Below are positions 8,253-15,132 of a DNA stretch of 15,521 bases, piece after piece (the stretch's first letter is position 1; each line of letters starts with the position of its first letter). The stretch covers positions 1 to 15,521 of the forward strand of contig DGUE01000155.1 in assembly GCA_002393895.1 (NCBI GenBank). Reading direction: 5' to 3'. Under the pieces are notes generated by a model. The model was not told the origin of the DNA. It saw only the letters and a list, made by a program, of their open reading frames with translations, and did no database searches. This DNA comes from Bacteroidales bacterium UBA4318. GTDB lineage: Bacteria; Bacteroidota; Bacteroidia; Bacteroidales; UBA932. The position numbers and the translations under genes are program-made.

Positions 8253-10055
8253 ATGGAAATACGACCGGTGATGGCGCGCCTGACTGCCATCCTTTTGATC
8301 AGCATTTCGGCAGCCTGCTCTCCCAGGGCTGGTGTTGCTATAGTTATAGACCCCGTCAGCGAGCGCGAAGCAGCGGCAGAACTCTCCGACTACGAGAACG
8401 CTCTGCGCGAGGCGGACGGATACACCGTCTACCGCCTTTGCGAGGAATGGGAAAGCCCGGATGCCATCAAGGCCCAACTTAAGGATCTGTATCAGAATGG
8501 AAAGATACGCGGAGTCGTCTTCATCGGCGATATTCCCATCCCCATGGTGCGCGACGCGCAGTTCTTCACCAGCGCGTTCAAGATGGACCAGACCCGTCCC
8601 CGCAAGGAATCCAGTGTGCCGTCGGACCGTTTCTACGACGATTTCGATCTGGAATTCGAGTATCTCGACAAGGATGACGACGGGGATCCCTTTTTCTATT
8701 ACAGCCTCAAGTCAGGCCGGGACGTGCCCCTGCAGCCCGATATCTTCAGCGGCCGTATCCGTCCCACCGACACCGAAGTCTCCACCCGCTATGAGAAACT
8801 CCGCCAGTACCTGGTCAAGGCAGCCGGCGCACACAGGAATCCGGACCGTCTGGACCACGTCTTCGTCTTCAATGGTTCGGGCAGCATCGCCGAGAGCAAA
8901 CTCGCCCACATGGACGAGCAGATGGCCCTCAGGGAGCATCTTCCCTGGATGAAAACCCTGCCGGAAGCCTTCACGTACATGGACCATACGGACCATGACC
9001 CGCTCAAATGCCGGGTTCAGAACGAGCTCATGCGCCCCGAGCTGGACATCGCGATCCTGCATCATCACGGGGATTTCGACACCCAGTATTTCAAGATCAA
9101 GAAAGAAGACAACCTCACCCTCGAGGACTTCGGCAACTACCGCCCGGAGGCGAAAATGGTCATCATGGACGCTTGCTACAATGCGGCGTTCAACAATAAG
9201 GACTGCATCGCCAACGAATACATCTTCCAGCCCGGCGGCACCCTCGTGGCCTGGGGCGGAACCGTGAACGTGCTTCAGGACAAATGGCCGGACGAATTCC
9301 TCGGTCTGGTGGCTCAGGGCTATCCTGTGGGCGACCTGAACCGTTTTGCTCCCTACCTCGAGATGCACATAGTGGGGGATCCCACATTCAGCTTCAAGAA
9401 GGAGAAAGTCCGCAATTCTGCCGACGAGGCCTGCCTCGACATCCGTTACGGCAAGAAGAGCCCGGAGCAGCTGCTCGGCATCCTGAAGACTTCGCCCGTC
9501 TCTCTCGAGAGGCACGAGGCCTTCAATACCATCATCCGCAGCTGCGACCACGCCACCCGTCTGGAGGCAGTCAGGATTGCCCTGGAGGATAGCGCAGAGC
9601 AGATCCAGCGCGAGGCGGTCAACTGCTTCGCCCCCATCGGCGACCCTCAGCTGATTCCTCTGGTAGCCCGTATGGCCACCCGGAACAACGCCTCGGCCCG
9701 TGTGCGCCAGAACACCTACGAGAGCCTCCAGTTCTTCCCCCGTGAGCAGATGCTCTCCGCAATCAATGCATCTCTCGACAGCCTTGCCCGCCAGAGCGCC
9801 GACACTACCTACTTCGAGAAAATACGCTCCATAGCCAACATCCGCTGCGGCACCTGGGACGAGGATATCGACAAACTCATCAGTGGAGAGCTGAGCGAAA
9901 AGTGGAAGATGTTCCTGTCGAGGTCTTTCCGTATCTATCTGCCCGCCTACCGCCTGCGCGAGGTGCGCGCATTTGCCGACACCTGCTCCAACGAGGTGCT
10001 GGCCGGCAACATAAAAGAAGCCATAGAATGGCACCGTCTTGCATATACATACTAG
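8253..10055 (+). CDS. Clan-CD (C25/caspase-like) cysteine peptidase with HEAT-like C-terminus, lipoprotein
   Basis: The 600-residue product has a hydrophobic leader ending ISAAC, with a likely lipidated Cys22 although the lipobox is not canonical. The peptidase domain covers about 28-385. It shows AIVIDP, VVFIGDIPIPMV, SSVPSDRFYDDF, PDIFSGRIRP, then LHHHGD with the probable catalytic His272 followed by Gly273. After 36 residues comes MDACYNA with the probable nucleophile Cys308. This His-Gly plus Asp-Ala-Cys layout is that of clan CD (gingipain C25, caspases, clostripain), and the SDRFY/GRI blocks favour C25. Residues about 395-600 are helical with repeat character (SLERHEAFNTI, EQIQREAVNCFAPIGDPQLIPLV) and look like HEAT repeats. 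No type IX secretion C-terminal domain is seen. It is paralogous to the next gene. Substrate specificity is unknown. Confidence 0.82.
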   Translation: MEIRPVMARLTAILLISISAACSPRAGVAIVIDPVSEREAAAELSDYENALREADGYTVYRLCEEWESPDAIKAQLKDLYQNGKIRGVVFIGDIPIPMVRDAQFFTSAFKMDQTRPRKESSVPSDRFYDDFDLEFEYLDKDDDGDPFFYYSLKSGRDVPLQPDIFSGRIRPTDTEVSTRYEKLRQYLVKAAGAHRNPDRLDHVFVFNGSGSIAESKLAHMDEQMALREHLPWMKTLPEAFTYMDHTDHDPLKCRVQNELMRPELDIAILHHHGDFDTQYFKIKKEDNLTLEDFGNYRPEAKMVIMDACYNAAFNNKDCIANEYIFQPGGTLVAWGGTVNVLQDKWPDEFLGLVAQGYPVGDLNRFAPYLEMHIVGDPTFSFKKEKVRNSADEACLDIRYGKKSPEQLLGILKTSPVSLERHEAFNTIIRSCDHATRLEAVRIALEDSAEQIQREAVNCFAPIGDPQLIPLVARMATRNNASARVRQNTYESLQFFPREQMLSAINASLDSLARQSADTTYFEKIRSIANIRCGTWDEDIDKLISGELSEKWKMFLSRSFRIYLPAYRLREVRAFADTCSNEVLAGNIKEAIEWHRLAYTY

Positions 10056-10065
10056 AATCCCGAAT

Positions 10066-12228
10066 ATGAAAACCATCCGTTTGTTCTTTTCCTGCCTGTT
10101 GCTCATGAGCGCTTTTTCCGCCGGGGCGAAGGAGGGTTTCGCAATAGTGATCGACCCCGACAGCTACTCGGCCGCCAAGGCGGAAGTCGACGCCTATGCC
10201 GCCGCCATCACCAAGGCCGACGGCTACAAGGTGCAGATAGTGGAAGATGTCTGGGGCGTGCCGGACAGCATCCGCGCCGTTCTGAAACAGCTTCACTTCA
10301 GCCGCAGGAACCCCATAGTCGGAGCCGTGTTCGTGGGCAACATCCCCGTTGCCATGGTGCGTGGCGCACAGCATCTCGCCAGCGCCTTCAAGATGGATGA
10401 GCAGCGCTATCCGCGTGAGCAGTCCTCCATCCCTTCGGACCGTTTCTACGACGATTTCTCCCTCGAGTTCGAGTTTATCGGGCACGACGAGGGAACCCCT
10501 CTCTACTATTACGGCCTCACCGCCGACGGAGCGCAGACCCTCTCCCCGGACATCTTCTCCGGAAGGATACGCCCGGTAGATGAGGACGGAAATGTGCGTG
10601 TCGACGCCCTCAAGGCCTTCCTGCAGAAAGCCACGGAAGCGCGCCTCAATCCTCCGGTGATGGACCAAATGCTCTTCTTCAGCGGACATGGCTACATCTC
10701 CGAGAGCAAGACCGCCCGCCTCGACGAGAAGCGCGTATGGCTCGAGCATTTCCCCCTGCTCGACGACGGCCGCAACCATATCAGCTATATTGATTATTCG
10801 GATGTTATTCCTGTCAAGCCCCATCTGATGAACGAGATCATGCGCCCGGAACTCAACGTGGCCATGCTGCATCACCATGGAGCACCCGACACCGAGTATC
10901 TGAACGCCGCGGAGCGCCCCTACATGGTGAAGGACGCCAAGGAATACATTATGAAGAACCTCCGCGACCACCTCTACCGTGCCCGCGAGCGCGGCAAGGA
11001 CTACAAGAAGCTCCAGGCAGAGCTCAAGGCGCGTTTCGACGTGCCGGACAGCTGGTTCAAGGATGCCTTCGACGAGGAAAAGCACAAGGCTGATTCGCTC
11101 GATGACGCCTCTCTCGACCTCTACATCGACGACTTCGCCGCCTATGGCTACAAGCCTGCCGCCCAGCTCGTGATCCTGGATGCCTGCTACAACGGCTCCT
11201 TCCAGCTGAACAACTGCATAGCCGACGAATACATCTTCCAGGAGGGTGGCACCGTCGCCGTGCAGGCCAACAGCGTCAACTCCCTGCAGGATAAGTGGCA
11301 CGACCGCTTCTTCGGCATAGTGGCCGCAGGCGGATGCGCCGGCGACCTCGTGCGCTACGCTCCCTACATCGAGAGCCATCTCATCGGGGACCCGACCTTC
11401 CGCTTCGCATATTCCGGAAAGAATCTCGACAAGCTTATCCAGAAAGACAGCAAGTGCGCCTGGAAGCGCCTCCTGCGCAAAGGAACCCCCGACCAGAAGG
11501 CCCTCGCGCTCGAGCATCTCTACAGGAAGGGTGCCGTCTCCACGGCCAAACTGCTGGACATCTACAAGACTTCCCCCTATGCCGTTGTGCGCCTGGAAGC
11601 CTTCTACTGCCTGTCCAGGGCCAAGGGAGATGCCTTTGTCGAGGTCCTCTGCCTTGCGATGGACGATGCCGACGAGTTTATTCGCAGACTGGCCGTCAAG
11701 TATGCCGGAAAGAGCGGAGATCCGCGCCTGATCCCCGGCATGGTGAAGATGTTCCTGACCAACAACGCCACCTCCCGAATCGTCTTCGACACCTCCTACT
11801 CCCTGCTCTCCTTCGACAAGGATGCCCTTTATGCCGAGTTCGACAAGCAGATTGCAGATGTTAAGATGGTGAACGCCGAAGATGATGCCGCCAAGCTGAG
11901 GCAGTCTTTCGAAAGGTCCGCAACGCGTTTCCTCGACGACCAGGCCGCAATTACCGACCCTGCAACCAGCGCCAAGGAACGCCGCTCCAACATCCGCCAG
12001 ATCCGTTCCAACCTGAACTATGGCAATGTGCCCGGCCTGCTGGAATATCTGCAGTCCTGCACGGACGCCAAGGTGCAGGTGACTCTCCTCGAGGCCCTGG
12101 GATGGCACGGCCATGCCTGGAATGCCGGCGAAATAGCCAAGGTTGCCGAGGCCATGAGCTCCGACGACGCCCTTCCTGAAGAAGTGCGCCGCGAGGCTTT
12201 GAAGACCTTCAAGCGTATTTCCGAATGA
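10066..12228 (+). CDS. Second clan-CD (C25/caspase-like) cysteine peptidase with HEAT-like C-terminus
   Basis: ATG 10066 gives 720 residues and a clean signal peptide (MKTIRLFFSCLLLMSAFSAGA), so it was preferred over an in-frame ATG at 10039 inside the upstream gene's tail. There is no lipobox, so the mature protein should be soluble. The domain order copies its neighbour: AIVIDPDS, AVFVGNIPVAMV, SSIPSDRFYDDF, PDIFSGRIRP, MLHHHG (probable catalytic His271-Gly272), LDACYNG (probable nucleophile Cys374), then VNSLQDKW and IGDPTF near 440. The His-Cys gap is 103 residues against 36 in the paralogue, because of a charged, helical insertion of about 67 residues. The C-terminal 455-720 is HEAT-like (SPYAVVRLEAFYCLSR, EFIRRLAVKYAGKSGDPRLIPGMV). 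The stop overlaps the next start as ATGA. It arose by tandem duplication and then diverged in localisation and active-site surroundings. Confidence 0.82.
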   Translation: MKTIRLFFSCLLLMSAFSAGAKEGFAIVIDPDSYSAAKAEVDAYAAAITKADGYKVQIVEDVWGVPDSIRAVLKQLHFSRRNPIVGAVFVGNIPVAMVRGAQHLASAFKMDEQRYPREQSSIPSDRFYDDFSLEFEFIGHDEGTPLYYYGLTADGAQTLSPDIFSGRIRPVDEDGNVRVDALKAFLQKATEARLNPPVMDQMLFFSGHGYISESKTARLDEKRVWLEHFPLLDDGRNHISYIDYSDVIPVKPHLMNEIMRPELNVAMLHHHGAPDTEYLNAAERPYMVKDAKEYIMKNLRDHLYRARERGKDYKKLQAELKARFDVPDSWFKDAFDEEKHKADSLDDASLDLYIDDFAAYGYKPAAQLVILDACYNGSFQLNNCIADEYIFQEGGTVAVQANSVNSLQDKWHDRFFGIVAAGGCAGDLVRYAPYIESHLIGDPTFRFAYSGKNLDKLIQKDSKCAWKRLLRKGTPDQKALALEHLYRKGAVSTAKLLDIYKTSPYAVVRLEAFYCLSRAKGDAFVEVLCLAMDDADEFIRRLAVKYAGKSGDPRLIPGMVKMFLTNNATSRIVFDTSYSLLSFDKDALYAEFDKQIADVKMVNAEDDAAKLRQSFERSATRFLDDQAAITDPATSAKERRSNIRQIRSNLNYGNVPGLLEYLQSCTDAKVQVTLLEALGWHGHAWNAGEIAKVAEAMSSDDALPEEVRREALKTFKRISE

Positions 12229-13586
12229 GATTGTTTGTCGCATCGCTGCTCGCACTCCTGCCCTTCCTTATGACCGGGCAGGAGTTGCCTCAGTATGTAG
12301 ACAACTCCACCAACAAATACTTTCCTCCCATCATCGACCAGAGCGGAGGGTCCTGCGCCCAGGCATCCAGCATAGGCTACGTGTTCACCTACGAGATGAA
12401 CCGCCTCCTCGACAGGGATGCCTCCGCCAGCCCCGCCAACCGCTTCAGCTACCAGTTCATCTGGAACCTCGTAAACGACGGCGTGGACCAGGGCGGATTT
12501 GCCGAAGACGGGCTCTTCGTGGCCATGCGTTCCGGCGCCATGACCGAAGAGGATTTCTCCACCCTCACCACGTCTTCCTTCACCTGGCCTTCCGGCTTCG
12601 AGAAGTATCATAACGCGCTGAGGTACAGGGTAGCTCGTTTCGTCCGCTTCGAAAGGGATGTGGACACCTACAAAAGGTATCTTGCCGGCAGCGACGGCCG
12701 CCCGGGCGGCATCCTTTCCTTCTCCGGCAACTGCTACGGATGGAACATGCTGAAGGATTATGACGGCCCTTCCGGCACGGGCTACAAGGCGCTGGTGACC
12801 AGCCTCCCGAACGACGGTGGCCACGCCATGACTATCGTCGGTTACGACGACCTTGTCACATTCACCGACGATTCCGGGGTGAAGCACGAGGGAGCGTTCA
12901 TAGTGGCCAACAGCTGGGGCACCTGGTCCCACGACAGGGGGCGCTTCTACTATCCCTACGACTTCTTCCGGGACAAAAGCGTAATCTCCCGCATACTCAG
13001 CGACGATGCCATAACGGCCGAAGTCAAGTATCAGGAACCCCGGATCCTTTTCAAGCTAACCATAGATTATACTTCCCGCGACGATCTCTCCTACAACATA
13101 GGCGCTACCGACAAGGTCTCCGCCGGCATCCCCGAAAACTACTATCTCCAGACCGGCATGAGCAACAAGGGTGGAGACCATTACATGCGTGGAACCTACG
13201 ATAAGGCCCCGCTGGAGTTCGCTCTGGACCTTACCGACAACATCCCCTCCTCGGATCCCGATTACTGCCGGTATTTCCTCAAGATAGTGCGCTCCGCGCG
13301 CGGAAAGGTCAAGGGAGAGGGGTCCCTCGTCGCCCTGTCGGTGATAGATTACCGCAGCGGTACGCCGGTGGAATATAAGTACCGCGGCCATCTTCCGCAG
13401 CCCCTGGTGGACGGGGAGAACTATTTCGTAATAGGGCTGGTGCCCCGCTACACCGTGTCCTGCTCGCCCGTGCGGCTCGCGACCGACACACCCCTTTACA
13501 TGAAGACCGCCTCCGGCAACAAGGCCAAGCTTACCATCAGCAGGACCGGCCTGAACGCCAAACTGCAATATACCGTCACCAAATGA
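12225..13586 (+). CDS. Papain-family (C1) cysteine peptidase with extra C-terminal domain
   Basis: The 453-residue product has a signal peptide (MRLFVASLLALLPFLMTG, cleaved near 18). The papain signature is complete: Gln39 (oxyanion hole) and Cys44 nucleophile in IIDQSGGSCAQASS, His200 in GGHAMTIVGYDD, and Asn229 in VANSWGTW. There is no long propeptide; the catalytic Cys lies only about 25 residues after the signal, unlike classical cathepsins, so autoinhibition must work differently or be absent. From about 265 to 453 there is a further beta-rich stretch (YSYNIGATDKVSAG-like, then FVIGLVPRYTVSCSPVRL) that I do not recognise. It overlaps both neighbours by 4 nt (ATGA at 12225 and at 13583), so its synthesis is tied to theirs. 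It likely acts in the periplasm or outside the cell, together with the two clan-CD peptidases. Confidence 0.88.
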   Translation: MRLFVASLLALLPFLMTGQELPQYVDNSTNKYFPPIIDQSGGSCAQASSIGYVFTYEMNRLLDRDASASPANRFSYQFIWNLVNDGVDQGGFAEDGLFVAMRSGAMTEEDFSTLTTSSFTWPSGFEKYHNALRYRVARFVRFERDVDTYKRYLAGSDGRPGGILSFSGNCYGWNMLKDYDGPSGTGYKALVTSLPNDGGHAMTIVGYDDLVTFTDDSGVKHEGAFIVANSWGTWSHDRGRFYYPYDFFRDKSVISRILSDDAITAEVKYQEPRILFKLTIDYTSRDDLSYNIGATDKVSAGIPENYYLQTGMSNKGGDHYMRGTYDKAPLEFALDLTDNIPSSDPDYCRYFLKIVRSARGKVKGEGSLVALSVIDYRSGTPVEYKYRGHLPQPLVDGENYFVIGLVPRYTVSCSPVRLATDTPLYMKTASGNKAKLTISRTGLNAKLQYTVTK

Positions 13587-13930
13587 AGAAGCTCCTGCCC
13601 ATAATACTGCTTGCTGCCGTGCTGATGTCGTCGGTCTCCTGCATCGACGACAGGAAAAAGGCACCCGAACTCGTCAGCGGCGAGGTGGAATTCCTCTCCC
13701 AGCACGGGCGCTGGACCTACATCTCGCTGGAGAGCGGGACGGTGGTGGGAACGAGTTTTCTTGGAGATGAGGACTCCGATGCCGCCTGGGCGCTCCGCGA
13801 CGACTGGGATATCGCTATCTGCGATTCGCTCGTCCGCACCAACGGCGGCACGTCCGGAAACGGAGACGGCGCCTTCTCGGCTGAATCTGCCTCAAGCGCC
13901 GTCCCGGATACTTATCAGGAAATCTGGTAG
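13583..13930 (+). CDS. Short HmuY-like lipoprotein, apparently only the N-terminal half
   Basis: The 115-residue product has a lipoprotein signal with the acylated Cys at residue 20 (SSVSC). The mature part contains GRWTYISLESGTVV and then DDWDIAICDSLVRTNGGTSGNGDGAF. These align well with the start of the HmuY haem-binding fold (in P. gingivalis HmuY: WQYFSFSKGEVV, NWDMALHRYDVRLNCGESGKGKGGA). HmuY proteins are usually 200 or more residues. Here the frame stops after VPDTYQEIW, 3 nt before the stop of the convergent M48 gene, so the second half, where the two haem-ligand histidines of HmuY lie, is missing. The following DNA is antisense to M48 and is not a lost remainder. It may be a true mini-protein or a remnant cut by deletion. 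It is the last gene of the operon. Confidence 0.65.
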   Translation: MKKLLPIILLAAVLMSSVSCIDDRKKAPELVSGEVEFLSQHGRWTYISLESGTVVGTSFLGDEDSDAAWALRDDWDIAICDSLVRTNGGTSGNGDGAFSAESASSAVPDTYQEIW

Positions 13931-13933
13931 CCC

Positions 13934-14713
13934 TTACTTGGTCGGCCTGGTGTAACCGTCGGCCGATGCTTTCTTGTTAACCCTGTCTATACGGGACTGG
14001 GTGTCGGGGTGGGAAGAGAACAGGTTTGCGACTGAACTCACCTGCGCAGGCGTGCCGTTCTGGCTCTTGTCCATCAGCTTCTCGAAAGCCATAGCCATGT
14101 AATAAGGGTTCTTGCCCGCTCCCTTCAGGAAGTCATATCCGAAGTCGTCTGCCTCAGTCTCCTGCTTGCGGGAGTACCTGGCATCTATCATCTGTGCTCC
14201 GAGCTGGCCCAGGACGCTGTCGGTGAGGGCTGCGGCAACATTGCCGGTAGATGCCAGCACATCCATTGCCGCGGAGGTGTAAAGGCTCATCTTGTAGGCA
14301 TTGAGGGTATGCTTGAGGGCCACATGGCCAACCTCGTGGCCAATCACTCCGAGGGCTTCTTCGTCTGTCATCACGTCCAGCAGGCCGGTGTAGACGCGCA
14401 CGTTGCCGTCCGCGCAGGCGAAGGCGTTGATCTCGTTGTTCTTGTAGACCTTGAAGGTCAGGGGCGTGCCGTCCACCGAGGTCAGGCCCTTGGTAATCTT
14501 ATTCAGGCGGGTTACGTAGTTGCCGCTGGTCACGATCTGGTTCTGGGCATCGAGCTGTGCCACGGACTGGGTCACATAGCCCTTGATATCGTTATCCGAA
14601 ATGGCCAGGGCCTGCAGAACCTTGGCGCCGCTCTGGCTCAGGCGGGCCTGGTTGAGGGATGCGCAGGACGCCATGCCGAGCGCAATCGCGAGGATGAAGA
14701 GAATTCTTTTCAT
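13934..14713 (-). CDS. M48-family zinc metallopeptidase lipoprotein
   Basis: The 259-residue product has a lipoprotein signal with Cys17 (ALGMASC). The M48 core carries the zinc motif HEVGH (His126, Glu127, His130) in LGVIGHEVGHVALKH. The third ligand is Glu185 in QETEADDFGYDFL. Upstream are the usual VYKNNEINAFACADGNVRVYTGLLDVM, and downstream NLFSSHPDTQSRIDRV. It belongs with the short periplasmic Loiq/YggG and BepA-type peptidases that take part in outer-membrane quality control, and it lacks the TPR tail of BepA. ATG 14713 begins the signal peptide exactly; longer in-frame starts would run through the upstream membrane-protein gene and were rejected. It lies 2 nt after that gene's stop, so the two form an operon. 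It converges on the HmuY-like gene with a 3-nt gap. Confidence 0.92.
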   Translation of the reverse strand: MKRILFILAIALGMASCASLNQARLSQSGAKVLQALAISDNDIKGYVTQSVAQLDAQNQIVTSGNYVTRLNKITKGLTSVDGTPLTFKVYKNNEINAFACADGNVRVYTGLLDVMTDEEALGVIGHEVGHVALKHTLNAYKMSLYTSAAMDVLASTGNVAAALTDSVLGQLGAQMIDARYSRKQETEADDFGYDFLKGAGKNPYYMAMAFEKLMDKSQNGTPAQVSSVANLFSSHPDTQSRIDRVNKKASADGYTRPTK

Positions 14714-14715
14714 TG

Positions 14716-15030
14716 CTATGCTGTTTTTGCTGATTTCTTGCTCTTGAAAGCTACCCACAGGCCCCAGAATGCTGTGATTACCAGGCACATGGGCACACCC
14801 ACCGTGAGCATCTCCCGTAGCATCACCTGCCAGCCTCCGTCCAGTTCGAGCGCTGTGAAGAAGGGGAAACGCCAGGTGAGTTCTCCGCTGATGACGTGGT
14901 CGACTATGAGCATTACTGTGCCGCCCCAGAGCATCTTTTCCAGGGTGGGAAGATTGTGGTTGTTCTTGTGGGTTTTGCACCAGGCGGAAGTGGCTATTGC
15001 CTGAACCATGGGAACTATAAAGCAGGACAT
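14716..15030 (-). CDS. Small inner-membrane protein of unknown function
   Basis: The 104-residue protein has three probable membrane-spanning segments: about 1-17 ([15 protein letters not shown]), 33-48 ([16 protein letters not shown]) and 74-95 ([21 protein letters not shown]). A Lys-rich C-terminus (KSKKSAK) suggests a cytoplasmic tail. Asp44-His45 in the second segment are polar residues within the membrane and may matter for function. I do not recognise a named family. The ATG at 15030 follows a TAnnTTTG box, and the stop is 2 nt before the M48 peptidase start, so the two are co-transcribed and probably coupled. Its job may relate to envelope maintenance alongside the M48 enzyme, but that rests on position alone. 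Confidence 0.72.
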   Translation of the reverse strand: MSCFIVPMVQAIATSAWCKTHKNNHNLPTLEKMLWGGTVMLIVDHVISGELTWRFPFFTALELDGGWQVMLREMLTVGVPMCLVITAFWGLWVAFKSKKSAKTA

Positions 15031-15056
15031 GTCTGTAGGTTTGTTATTAGTTTATG

Positions 15057-15064
15057 CAAATATA
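15057..15064 (-). promoter_or_regulatory. Bacteroidota-type -7 box for the membrane protein/M48 pair
   Basis: On the minus strand the bases read TATATTTG, an exact TAnnTTTG match, 26 nt before the ATG at 15030, giving a leader near 22 nt. A -33 TTG at the normal distance is not evident. The 15031-15132 spacer is AT-rich, and the rightward clpB promoter must also lie in it, although I could not place that one. Confidence 0.5.
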
Positions 15065-15118
15065 ACAAAAATTGACATATTGGCAGTGGAATATAATTTG
15101 CCACCTCCATCTGCAGAA

Positions 15119-15124
15119 AAGGAG
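15119..15124 (+). promoter_or_regulatory. Strong Shine-Dalgarno of the clpB-like gene
   Basis: AAGGAG lies 8 nt before the ATG at 15133. Purine-rich ribosome sites this close to consensus are uncommon in Bacteroidota and in this window. It supports 15133 as the true start, and hence the absence of an N-domain in the encoded ATPase. Confidence 0.6.
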
Positions 15125-15132
15125 AACAGATT

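Noticed and set aside
10039..10065. ATG start adding nine residues to the second clan-CD peptidase
   Set aside because: It lies in the tail of the upstream gene, and ATG 10066 gives a clean signal peptide.
8712..10106. A 464-codon minus-strand open frame opposite the first clan-CD peptidase
   Set aside because: Same shadow pattern, and no start context or promoter.
9880..12255. A 791-codon open frame on the minus strand opposite the second clan-CD peptidase
   Set aside because: Low-complexity Gly/Val/His-rich translation without recognisable domains; the plus strand carries conserved catalytic motifs. A shadow of codon bias.
13931..14000. Continuation of the HmuY-like protein after a nonsense mutation or frameshift
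   Set aside because: The downstream DNA is fully accounted for by the C-terminus of the M48 gene on the other strand, and its plus-strand frames show no HmuY-like sequence.
14714..14980. N-terminal extension of the M48 peptidase by 89 codons
   Set aside because: The extension overlaps the membrane-protein gene in another frame, is rich in His/Arg/Gly with no structure, and would bury the lipoprotein signal.
15071..15090. TTGACA...TATAAT sigma70-type promoter ahead of the clpB-like gene
   Set aside because: The spacing of about 14 nt is wrong for sigma70, and Bacteroidota use a different consensus; the nearby TATAATTTG is off the TAnnTTTG pattern by one base.
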